Part shown: positions 24,743-32,383 of the stretch, piece after piece
How the letters are laid out: every line of letters begins with the position of its first letter
How positions within the stretch are numbered: position 1 is the stretch's first letter
Source of the DNA: a virus
DNA length: 64,000 nucleotides
IMG/VR virus record: IMGVR_UViG_3300030333_008372
Coordinates: 1 to 64,000 of that record
Strand: one strand, 5' to 3'
Made by a program: the position numbers and the translations under genes
Notes under the pieces: generated by a model
The model's database searches: none
The model's input: the letters and a program-made list of their open reading frames with translations, nothing else
What the model was told of the DNA's origin: nothing

Positions 24743-25497
24743 AATGCCATTGTTGTAGTTTAGAATACAAAAGATTATCAGAAACTTCATGGCAAGGTAT
24801 CAAATACATTTTGAAAAATGTATATCAGTGCAGTTCTTGCTCCCATATACACAGGGTTTATGATGGCGATAGTATAGAATATCATCAAAATATTTATAGA
24901 AATATTGAGAGAAGAGATAAGTCTGAAATCAATGAAGACGGTGAAGTGCAAAGTCTTTTTCATGAAAAAAGAAAAGATATGTGCGAAAAAAGAATGTCTT
25001 TTGTGCAATGTTATCTAGAGGAAAGCGATACTTGTTTAGATATTGGAGCCGGTGCGGGAACATATGCAAACCTTTTAAGACAGGAAGTTGGTGATGTAGA
25101 ATGCACCGAACTCGCTCCTGCTTTGATTAACGAACTTAAAAGATTAAATTTTAAGGTATATGAGGACGATTTTTTATCTATTAAGTTTGATAAAAAATAT
25201 GATGTTGTTTCTGCTTGGCATGTCTTAGAGCACGTTGAAGATATTAAATCTTTCATGAAAAAAACTTATCAACTTTCAAATCGTTATGTTATAATTGAAG
25301 TTCCTTTGCTTAAAGCTTTGAATAATAAAGGCAAGGTAAGAAAACTAACTGATCCTAAAGATGAGGAATATGATGGACATACTCACTATTTTACAGAACA
25401 ATCTTTTAGAGAATTAATCAAAGATTATTTTAATATAGTGATCCTGAAGGAAGGAGTTCAGTCTCCCTCTTTGTTTTCGGTATTGGAGAAGAAATGA
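24739..25497 (+). CDS. Zinc-ribbon class I methyltransferase, block 1
   Basis: The product is 252 residues. The N-terminus has a CxCC pair and CSSC about 25 residues later, a likely zinc knuckle, as in sugar C-methyltransferases of the Methyltransf_13/23 type. SAM motif I is CLDIGAGAGTYANLL, followed by ECTELAPAL, YDVVSAWHVLEHVEDIKSF (motif with H-V-L-E-H-V) and HTHYFTEQSF. The gene at 29366 has the same order, including Cys pairs, HVLEHVED and the HYF motif, so the two are paralogues. It likely methylates a glycan or its precursor. Confidence 0.82.
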   Translation: MKCHCCSLEYKRLSETSWQGIKYILKNVYQCSSCSHIHRVYDGDSIEYHQNIYRNIERRDKSEINEDGEVQSLFHEKRKDMCEKRMSFVQCYLEESDTCLDIGAGAGTYANLLRQEVGDVECTELAPALINELKRLNFKVYEDDFLSIKFDKKYDVVSAWHVLEHVEDIKSFMKKTYQLSNRYVIIEVPLLKALNNKGKVRKLTDPKDEEYDGHTHYFTEQSFRELIKDYFNIVILKEGVQSPSLFSVLEKK

Positions 25498-26558
25498 AAT
25501 ATATACCTATAGGCACAGAATTTCTCGGGTTTACGAAATGTTATTGCTCCCATGAAGATACATATCTAAACATATCAGATGAATTTGTTAAAAAAATATC
25601 TGAAAAAGCAATTTCTGAAAATCAATTCGATAGACAAGACATTTGGCTTATTAATGCAGGTTTAGGAAAAACCGAAACCTTCCCAGAAAAATCTTTTCGT
25701 CGTGTAAAAAATAAAATAAATGGTGAAATTTTTAATCATTCTCCGCATTCTTTTTCTACACCTCCTGATCAATTTCTTAATAGTATGTATGGGCTTCCAT
25801 ATCTTGAAAGAACTAGAGAAAAGGTAGAATACCTAAAAAATACTCCTTTTGGTGCAAATGGAGAATTTATTATTCAAAACTATCATGAGGAAAAGAAAAA
25901 ATATGAGGGCAAATCACTTCTTATTTTAGGTGGTGGTCCTTCTACAATAGATGTTGATTTTTCAAATTTGTCGACTGATTATATTTGGGCAAGTAATAAT
26001 TTTTTTCTAAACGAAAAGTTTTCCAATATTAAATTAGATGGGCTAGCAGTCACGCCTTATATGGACCTGTTGCTCAATAAAAAGTTAATTAATTTTTTAG
26101 ATAAAAACCCAGAAACTAGAATATTTTTTGAAACAGAGAGAGGAGATCATAATAAAGATTGGGATAGTATGCATGAATTCATGATTAAATATCCTGAAAA
26201 ATCTTTTCTTTATGGAACCAGATATAGGTCTAAAATTGGCATCACTCCAAGACAAATTTGTCTTGCAATCTTTTTGGGTTTTAAAGAAATTTATTTTCTT
26301 GGATTTGATGGTGTACGTAGAGCGAATGAAAGGCATGCATTTGAGGGTAAAAAAGAGTTACCACAATGGCTTAAAAAATTCGATAGGTATGGTGGACTCT
26401 ACACAGAAGGTATGCAGTTTATTCAATATTGGAATTACATCCTTCAATTAAGAAATGGAGAAAAAAGCCAATACGATTTTAATTTATATAATTTGGCAGA
26501 AGGCTTGGATTACAACGTTTCATCGGAGATTACTCAATGTTTAAAATTGCACAGTTAG
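25494..26558 (+). CDS. DUF115/Maf-like protein, block 2
   Basis: The product is 354 residues. The core SLLILGGGPSTIDVDF (~141-156), then NNFFLNEKF, ICLAIFLGFKEIYFLGFDG and RHAFEG is collinear with the protein at 21457 (VGAGPSAIDVNW, KFYLNEKL, KFVGFDG, KHAFEG). The N-terminal ~130 residues differ. As there, the DUF115/Maf fold is inferred from the G-G-G-P-S loop. Overlaps the methyltransferase by ATGA and the next gene by 22 bases. It may transfer an activated nonulosonic acid or a derivative; untested. Confidence 0.7.
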   Translation: MKYIPIGTEFLGFTKCYCSHEDTYLNISDEFVKKISEKAISENQFDRQDIWLINAGLGKTETFPEKSFRRVKNKINGEIFNHSPHSFSTPPDQFLNSMYGLPYLERTREKVEYLKNTPFGANGEFIIQNYHEEKKKYEGKSLLILGGGPSTIDVDFSNLSTDYIWASNNFFLNEKFSNIKLDGLAVTPYMDLLLNKKLINFLDKNPETRIFFETERGDHNKDWDSMHEFMIKYPEKSFLYGTRYRSKIGITPRQICLAIFLGFKEIYFLGFDGVRRANERHAFEGKKELPQWLKKFDRYGGLYTEGMQFIQYWNYILQLRNGEKSQYDFNLYNLAEGLDYNVSSEITQCLKLHS

Positions 26559-27637
26559 GCTCTTTTCATAGAAATATCGGTGACAATGTAGCAATATACA
26601 ATATACGACAAAAGATGATAGATCTTCAACCATCTGATAAACAAGGAATATCGTGGATTAATTTGGATATAAGAACATTTCATAATCGGGACAACAATTC
26701 TGATCATGCCAAAGGTGTATTTAGAGATTTGCAAGAGAACCATAATATTGACATGTTGTTAATAGGTGGCGGCGGCTTAATTGAAAATAAAACATCATAT
26801 AAAAATGGCTGGAAGCTTCCATTCACCAAAGAAGTTTTAAGTGAGATAAAAGTGCCAATAGTTGTTTTTGCGGCAGGTATTAATTATTTTTATAATTTTG
26901 AAACACTCAGCGAAATTTCAAAACAAGAGGTAATCAATCTTTGCGAGGCATCTTCGCTTTTTTCATTAAGAAATGATGGTTCAATTGAAATATTTAAAAC
27001 ATTTTCTGATTTAGAAGTTGAAGAATTACCAGACCCCGGCTTGTTGTTTGATCATGATATTTTTAAATTTGAAAGAAAAGAAAAAGTTGTCAATGGGTTT
27101 TTTCAGCCTGCTTGGAATAGAAATGCTAAACAAACAAGAGGAAGACGCCTCGACAACAAAAATATCAGTAAAATAAATGATTTTTGTTTTAAAAACCAGC
27201 TTGTTAGTTTTTGTCACACTAAGAAAGATTATTTTTTTCCATGGAATAATGAAAAAAAATACGTGATCGATAAAGAAGAATTTCCGGAAATTTGTAAATT
27301 TACAAATACTTGGCGTGTGGCAAAATATTATCATAGTTATGATTTCTCAGTAGCGATGAGAGGTCATGGACAATTGATGGCAATAGGGCTTAATTTGCCA
27401 TCAATTTATCTATCAACTCAACCAAAGGTGTTGGATTTCTCACAAAAGAATGGCTTTTCACAATATACTGTAGATATAAGAAAAGATGATTGGCATCAGC
27501 AATTGGAAGAAAAAACAAAATTATTAAAAAATGATAAAGATTTTCTTGAACAATGGTATGATATAAGAGATCGCAACATGGTAAAATATCGATCAGAAAT
27601 CAATGATTTTTGTAAAAAGATCTGGGAGCTTCTATAG
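26537..27637 (+). CDS. Polysaccharide pyruvyltransferase-family protein
   Basis: The product is 366 residues. PF04230 features: RNIGDNVAIYNIRQ near the start, MLLIGGGGLIEN (~74-85), FSLRNDGSIE (~142-151), LPDPGLLFD and the C-terminal VAMRGHGQLMAIGLNLPSIYL (R-G-H motif). The family adds pyruvyl groups from phosphoenolpyruvate to sugars, or in some members transfers other groups. Complete. The long 22-base overlap with the upstream gene indicates coupled expression. It would tailor the glycan with an acidic ketal. Confidence 0.82.
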   Translation: MFKIAQLGSFHRNIGDNVAIYNIRQKMIDLQPSDKQGISWINLDIRTFHNRDNNSDHAKGVFRDLQENHNIDMLLIGGGGLIENKTSYKNGWKLPFTKEVLSEIKVPIVVFAAGINYFYNFETLSEISKQEVINLCEASSLFSLRNDGSIEIFKTFSDLEVEELPDPGLLFDHDIFKFERKEKVVNGFFQPAWNRNAKQTRGRRLDNKNISKINDFCFKNQLVSFCHTKKDYFFPWNNEKKYVIDKEEFPEICKFTNTWRVAKYYHSYDFSVAMRGHGQLMAIGLNLPSIYLSTQPKVLDFSQKNGFSQYTVDIRKDDWHQQLEEKTKLLKNDKDFLEQWYDIRDRNMVKYRSEINDFCKKIWELL

Positions 27638-27638
27638 A

Positions 27639-28496
27639 ATGAATTGGATTTACAATAATGATTCAAGGTTTTATCACCATGGCAAGCATGGTGTTGACTA
27701 TTATAATCAGCAAACCTTAAGTAGAAAAGAAAAATATCCTTTTGAAAATAAGGGAATTTATAAAGAAAATATTGAATCTTTAAAAAGCAATGGTTATACT
27801 ATCTTTAAAAATGTTATTTCACACGACTTAATTGATGCAATATTGGATAAAACAAATTATCTTATCAAAAATACAGAGAACTTAAAAAGCCATGATGAGC
27901 ATTACTCCGCTGTAAATCAGCCATATATTCAATCTGATGAATGTTTTAAAATAGCCACATCTGATTTACTTTTTGATGTAGGAACGGAATTTTTTGACTG
28001 CACACCAGCATTAGGAACTTGCAATTTGAGAAGAAGTTATTTAAATACTTTGCCTCCAACTACTACTCAACTTTTTCATTGTGATAAAAATTGTATTAAG
28101 TTTTTTAAGTTTTTTGTTTACCTTAACGACGTTGAAACCCCTGAAGAAGGTCCTTTAACATTAGTTAGAGGAAGTGTTGAAAAAAGACCCTATAATCATG
28201 GCATAAAGCATAGGTGGTCTGAGCAAGAAATAAAAAATGTATATGGGCAAGATAGTCTTATATATCTCACAGCGCAAAAAGGTGATCTAATTGCAGCTAC
28301 TACAACTGCATACCATAGAGGAACTAAGCCGTTAACAAAAGAAAGGACTATGTTTACAATTAATTATGTAACACACCCTGAGTTGGCAGGTGGTCGACCC
28401 GGACAGCCTGAAAAGTTTTTCAGCATAAAACAGGAGCAATATAGTTCTTTATCTGAACGAAAGAAGCCATTAGCAGATTTTTTAACAAAGGTATGA
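27639..28496 (+). CDS. PhyH-family 2OG-Fe(II) oxygenase, block 2
   Basis: The product is 286 residues from ATG 27639, just after the preceding stop; the frame from 27603 starts inside it. TQLFHCDKNCIKFFKFFVYL carries HxD (His147, Asp149), TAYHRGTKP the distal His226, and KERTMFTINYV the 2OG-binding Arg. Together with the fold GPLTLVRGS this is the PhyH family. It sits between the pyruvyltransferase and FkbM genes. Role: hydroxylation of an undetermined glycan or lipid. Confidence 0.82.
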   Translation: MNWIYNNDSRFYHHGKHGVDYYNQQTLSRKEKYPFENKGIYKENIESLKSNGYTIFKNVISHDLIDAILDKTNYLIKNTENLKSHDEHYSAVNQPYIQSDECFKIATSDLLFDVGTEFFDCTPALGTCNLRRSYLNTLPPTTTQLFHCDKNCIKFFKFFVYLNDVETPEEGPLTLVRGSVEKRPYNHGIKHRWSEQEIKNVYGQDSLIYLTAQKGDLIAATTTAYHRGTKPLTKERTMFTINYVTHPELAGGRPGQPEKFFSIKQEQYSSLSERKKPLADFLTKV

Positions 28497-28497
28497 A

Positions 28498-29331
28498 ATG
28501 AGAAAAATATTTATAGATGGGGGCGCAAATGTCGGTCAATCACTAGAGGCTTTTTGCAAAGGTCAGCCTGACATTGGGGAATATGAGGTATTTTGTTTTG
28601 AAGCTAGCCAAGATTCCTTACAAATTCTGGAACCACTTCAGCAGAAAATAAAAGATTATGAAAAAGTGGCAAAGAAAATTACATTAGTCAATTCAGCAAT
28701 CTGGAATGAGGATGGTTCTATAACGTTTTTTGACAATGGAACTGAATCATCCAGCCTTATAGAGCGTGACATAGAAAATGTGAAAGCAATTGATGTTCCT
28801 TGCATTGATTTGTCACAATGGATTCAAAAAAACTTTTCTGAAGACGATCACATTATTTTAAAGCTGGATATTGAGGGTTCTGAACACGAAGTTTTTGACA
28901 AATTATGCAATGATGGGACTATAGAATGGATTAATAAAATATATTGTGAAATGCATGGAATTAAATGTGGTCGCTCTCTTGAGGAAGTTATAAGAATGGT
29001 TAAGCAGGTTAATGATCATGGTAAAAAATTGATATCTTGGGCTGCCATAGATCGATATGGTCAAGATGACTGGAAAGAGACAGAGTATAATCTTTATCAG
29101 ATTAGAAAAGAATTTCATAAATGGTATATGAGAGTGGTGAAAAAAGCAGTGTTTGATGACGAGGGAAAAAAGATACGACATTTGCCATTTGGCATACATG
29201 TACTTAATTCTGTTGTTTCTGGGTTGCTCGAAATGAATGAGCTAGGTGCTGAGTTTGAAGATGGTGGAAAAAGATATCGTCTAATTCTTCACGAGCGAAA
29301 ACCAGAACTTTTTTGGCAGGAAGTTGAGTAA
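28498..29331 (+). CDS. FkbM-family methyltransferase
   Basis: The product is 277 residues. FkbM motifs: RKIFIDGGANVGQSLEAF (SAM motif I), FCFEASQDS, LVNSAIWNEDG and HIILKLDIEGSEHEVFDKL (the D-I-E-G-x-E signature). Such enzymes O-methylate sugars and polyketides. The C-terminal ~100 residues are longer than the core family. It starts one base after the previous stop region, and 34 bases separate it from the next gene, which has a strong own ribosome site. Confidence 0.85.
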   Translation: MRKIFIDGGANVGQSLEAFCKGQPDIGEYEVFCFEASQDSLQILEPLQQKIKDYEKVAKKITLVNSAIWNEDGSITFFDNGTESSSLIERDIENVKAIDVPCIDLSQWIQKNFSEDDHIILKLDIEGSEHEVFDKLCNDGTIEWINKIYCEMHGIKCGRSLEEVIRMVKQVNDHGKKLISWAAIDRYGQDDWKETEYNLYQIRKEFHKWYMRVVKKAVFDDEGKKIRHLPFGIHVLNSVVSGLLEMNELGAEFEDGGKRYRLILHERKPELFWQEVE

Positions 29332-29365
29332 TGATTAAAGTTTTTAATAAAGGAGTAGTAATTTT

Positions 29366-30220
29366 ATGATCAAAGATGCACCAAAACAATGTCATGCATG
29401 TCTCGATGGTGAGTATGTAGATATGAAACATACAATCAAAAATTTCATCACACCTCAAGCTTGGATGGTAAATGAATATACTGACTACTGTGAAGCAGGA
29501 GATCTAGATCAATTCGAAGATGTTTACATGTGCAACAACCCTGCATGTGTGCATATTTATAGAAACTTTTTTGGAAACTCAGCGGAGTTCCACGCTGGTG
29601 AATACAGGGAGCATGAGTATAAAAAAGATGGGAAAAATGTTTTAAATCTTGGAAGCGCAGAAGAACAAAAAAAACGTTGGAAAAGAGTTCAAAATCAAAT
29701 AAATATATTTGACTCCTTTTTAGAAAAAAATCATCATATATTAGAGATAGCCACAGGAAAAGGTTATTTAGCTAGAGTGTTGTCTCAAATGTATAAAAAT
29801 TTTGTAGGCTCCGATATTGATCCAAAAGTTGTGGAACACAATCAAGTAGTCAATCCGGATTTAAAAGTAATTTTATCTGATGTAATAAAATTACCAGAAG
29901 ATAAAAAATATGATGTTGTTATTGCAATGGATGTTCTAGAGCATGTTGAGGATACAGTTCGGTTTGCTAAAAAAATGCATTCTTTAACAAAAAAATATGC
30001 TATAATTCAAGTCCCAATTAATCGTCGACTAGTTTGCCCCAATAAGCCACATCTACAAGGTCTTAAAAACTTTGATGGTCATCTACACTATTTTAGTAAA
30101 TTTTCTTTAAATAACTTGTTTACTCAAAATGACATGTTTAGATGCGTATTGTTGTATCAAACAAGTATGGGAGAAGTTGCAAATGGTCCTGAACTTTTAG
30201 CGGTTTTTGAAAAGGTTTAA
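29366..30220 (+). CDS. Zinc-ribbon class I methyltransferase, block 2
   Basis: The product is 284 residues with AAGGAG. N-terminal CHAC and later CNNPAC form a likely zinc site. HILEIATGKGYLARVL is SAM motif I; YDVVIAMDVLEHVEDTVRFA and FDGHLHYFSKFSL follow the order of the paralogue at 24739. The extra spacing between the Cys pairs (~40 residues) distinguishes it. Probably C- or O-methylation of a sugar. It ends one base before the HAD gene. Confidence 0.82.
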   Translation: MIKDAPKQCHACLDGEYVDMKHTIKNFITPQAWMVNEYTDYCEAGDLDQFEDVYMCNNPACVHIYRNFFGNSAEFHAGEYREHEYKKDGKNVLNLGSAEEQKKRWKRVQNQINIFDSFLEKNHHILEIATGKGYLARVLSQMYKNFVGSDIDPKVVEHNQVVNPDLKVILSDVIKLPEDKKYDVVIAMDVLEHVEDTVRFAKKMHSLTKKYAIIQVPINRRLVCPNKPHLQGLKNFDGHLHYFSKFSLNNLFTQNDMFRCVLLYQTSMGEVANGPELLAVFEKV

Positions 30221-30221
30221 T

Positions 30222-30593
30222 ATGGTTATTTACGTAGATATCGATCACACAATATGCGAAACTGATTTATCACTTGATTATGAACAATCGATTCCGTGGC
30301 AAGAAAACATTGATAAAGTCAACCAACTTTATGACGATGGGCATACTATCGTTTACTGGACAGCCCGAGGTTCTGGATCTGGAATAGATTGGCGTGAAGT
30401 AACAGAAAAACAATTTAAAAAATGGGGAGTCAAGTATCATAAGTTAATACTTAAAAAGCCCCTATATAATGTTTTCATCGATGATAGAAATATCAATACA
30501 GATAATTTTTTTGACAACTTTGATAGCTATAGAAAAGATTACCTTAAAAAAGTAGATGATAACGTTATACAATTAGAAGACATAAATCACTAA
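30222..30593 (+). CDS. Small HAD-family phosphatase
   Basis: The product is 123 residues from ATG 30222; the frame from 30207 would overlap the previous gene. HAD motif I VIYVDIDHTICE (Asp6, Asp8), motif II region IVYWTARGSG, and the motif III/IV end KKPLYNVFIDDRN (Lys, then D-D). It lacks a large cap, like capsule-biosynthesis HAD proteins and polynucleotide-kinase phosphatase modules. As the last gene of the operon it may dephosphorylate a sugar phosphate; NeuB-type pathways sometimes need this step. Confidence 0.78.
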   Translation: MVIYVDIDHTICETDLSLDYEQSIPWQENIDKVNQLYDDGHTIVYWTARGSGSGIDWREVTEKQFKKWGVKYHKLILKKPLYNVFIDDRNINTDNFFDNFDSYRKDYLKKVDDNVIQLEDINH

Positions 30594-30602
30594 GGAGTAA
30601 GT

Positions 30603-30824
30603 ATGAAACTTTCAGATCAAGCAGTGGGAGCCGTTATGATGGCTCTTCAAAAAAGTCTTATGGAACAAAGCGATATTGTTCCTGTAATTAAGGGGTTCGA
30701 ATTTGTCCCTGCCACAGAAGAAGAGGGTGGAGACGCAGAGCTTTTTATTAAGAATCCACCACTTGTTAAATTCAATGAAGAAACATCGCCATATATGGAA
30801 GAAAATGGAGAAGATGGTGAATAA
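30603..30824 (+). CDS. Small acidic hypothetical protein
   Basis: The product is 73 residues with an AAGGAG site. N-terminal helix (LSDQAVGAVMMALQKSLMEQ), a short beta part (VIKGFEFVP) and an acidic tail (MEENGEDGE). No membrane segment. It may begin the structural operon. Family not recognised. Confidence 0.7.
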   Translation: MKLSDQAVGAVMMALQKSLMEQSDIVPVIKGFEFVPATEEEGGDAELFIKNPPLVKFNEETSPYMEENGEDGE

Positions 30825-30826
30825 TT

Positions 30827-31063
30827 ATGCCTCGGTATGATTATAAGTGCCTCAAATGCGAACAAACTTTTACTATTAGGCATGCTATGAAAGAAGTCGT
30901 AGAGTTTTGTGAGTGTGAAGAACAGGGTAAATTACAGAAAATACCAAGCATCCCTCGTGTAATAAAGAGAAATAAAGCTGGTAAAGTAGTAAAAGACCAT
31001 ATTGAGGAGGCAAAAAAAGAAATTAAAGAATTTAAAAAAGATATGTCAAAGGAAATGTCTTGA
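30827..31063 (+). CDS. FmdB-like zinc-ribbon protein
   Basis: The product is 78 residues. The start PRYDYKCLKCEQTFTIRHAM is the classic FmdB/regulatory zinc-ribbon, with CxxC at 8-11 and a second Cys pair (FCECEE) near 32-34; the rest is a long charged helix (EEAKKEIKEFKKDMSKEMS). Such small proteins are common in phage structural regions; role unknown. It overlaps the following start by one base (TGATG). Confidence 0.8.
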   Translation: MPRYDYKCLKCEQTFTIRHAMKEVVEFCECEEQGKLQKIPSIPRVIKRNKAGKVVKDHIEEAKKEIKEFKKDMSKEMS

Positions 31064-31389
31064 TGTTTATAGTTTCCACATTACTAACCTTGTCAGTTGC
31101 AATTAATGCTTTGCTGGTTTGGTATATGTTTAAATTATTAAAAAAGTTCCTGTTTCTATCGGATAATATGGATGAACTTTTTGATCAGCTTGAAGGCTAT
31201 ACAATGCATATCGACAACGTTCACAGTCTTGAAACTTTTTATGGCGAGCCTGTTCTTCAAAACTTAATGAATCACTCTAAAGATGTTGTCAATTACGTTG
31301 ATGAATTTCGTGATAGCTTTGATAGCACAAAAGATATTTTAGAGTTGGATGAGGATGAAGAAGCAGATGACAGACAACCAACAGAATAA
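31063..31389 (+). CDS. Small single-span membrane protein
   Basis: The product is 108 residues from ATG 31063; the in-frame TTG at 31060 is unlikely since ATG sits in the TGATG overlap. Membrane helix FIVSTLLTLSVAINALLVWY (~2-21), then a basic patch (KLLKKFL) and an acidic helical remainder. A C-in orientation is likely from the basic residues after the helix. Overlaps the sigma factor by 23 bases. Could be a lysis-related or host-membrane protein; not established. Confidence 0.72.
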   Translation: MFIVSTLLTLSVAINALLVWYMFKLLKKFLFLSDNMDELFDQLEGYTMHIDNVHSLETFYGEPVLQNLMNHSKDVVNYVDEFRDSFDSTKDILELDEDEEADDRQPTE

Positions 31390-32071
31390 AAAGACAAAAA
31401 GAAGAAAAAATCTATATTTTACAAAAGTTCACGAAGAGGCGGTTGTAAAATATGCCACTACTGATGATAATAAAATCAGAACTGAGCTTTATATAGAGCT
31501 TCTACAACCAGCTTTTAGTGAAATGGTTGATAAGATTATATACACCTATAAATTTACCACCCTACCCAATATCGATGTTCTCCGAGATGAATGTAAGATA
31601 TGGCTAGCAACGATTTTGAATAAATATGATCCTAATAGAGGATCAAAAGCGTTCTCATATTTTTCTGTTATTACAAAAAATTGGTTTATTCATAAGGTTA
31701 AAAAGAATTCTCTTTCTAGCAGGAGAGAAGTTGAGTATGATAATATACCAAAACATATAGAATCAGACAAACTTACCACAACAAATGGATATGAAGAACA
31801 TCGTGAAGAAAAAGAATATTGGCAACATTTTTGGGAAGAATTGAATTCATGGGATACGGAAGTTATGAAGCCCAATGAAAAAAAAGTATATGAAGCTGTC
31901 AAGATTATATTAGAAAATTCAGATGATATTGAAATTTTCAATAAAAAGGCAGTGTACCTTTATTTGAGAGAAATTACTGGTCTTAACACAAAACAAGTTG
32001 TTAATAATCTTTCAAGAATGAGAAAGAAGTTTTCTGACTTTCAAAAAAAATGGAATAGAGGTGATTTTTAA
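31367..32071 (+). CDS. T4 gp55-like late sigma factor
   Basis: The product is 234 residues from ATG 31367; the first in-frame Met at 31349 is less likely and makes more overlap. The N-terminal KTKRRKNLYFTKVHEEAVVKY, then LDVLRDECKIWLATILNKYDPNRGSKAF and FSYFSVITKNWFIHKVK follow the sigma-region-2 pattern of the T4 gp55 family (D-P-x-R-G-S-x-A-F-S/A-Y). The C-terminal AVYLYLREITGLNTKQVVNNLSRMRKKF is a helix-turn-helix-like end. It would direct RNA polymerase to TATAAATA-type late promoters; one such box lies at 12796. The clamp-binding tail is not obvious. Confidence 0.82.
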   Translation: MTDNQQNKKTKRRKNLYFTKVHEEAVVKYATTDDNKIRTELYIELLQPAFSEMVDKIIYTYKFTTLPNIDVLRDECKIWLATILNKYDPNRGSKAFSYFSVITKNWFIHKVKKNSLSSRREVEYDNIPKHIESDKLTTTNGYEEHREEKEYWQHFWEELNSWDTEVMKPNEKKVYEAVKIILENSDDIEIFNKKAVYLYLREITGLNTKQVVNNLSRMRKKFSDFQKKWNRGDF

Positions 32072-32097
32072 AATATAGCTATTAACTATTTAAAAGT

Positions 32098-32382
32098 ATG
32101 AGTAAAAAATATTTTCATGAAGCAATCAAAAATATCAGAGACGATAGAGCAGTAACAAGTAAGTTACTTTTGGATATCATCAATTACATTGGCAGTGACA
32201 ATGAGAAACACAAGGATGTCGGTGCTGTTGTTGCAAAGTACTTAGAAACTTTACAAAGATCAAATGAGCAACTGGTTAAGTTGGTAACTCTAATTGAAAA
32301 GAAGTCAGCAGCGAATGAAGGTCTTACGGAAAAAGACAAGGACGAGATATTTGATCTTTTAACAAAGTCGGAGGCTAACTGA
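32098..32382 (+). CDS. Hypothetical helical protein
   Basis: The product is 94 residues, helical throughout (VVAKYLETLQRSNEQLVKLV) and charged; it may be a small coiled coil. The start has no ribosome site but follows AACTATTTAA five bases upstream, the same arrangement as the gene at 4262. It precedes the baseplate hub gene by one base. Family not recognised. Confidence 0.7.
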   Translation: MSKKYFHEAIKNIRDDRAVTSKLLLDIINYIGSDNEKHKDVGAVVAKYLETLQRSNEQLVKLVTLIEKKSAANEGLTEKDKDEIFDLLTKSEAN

Positions 32383-32383
32383 A

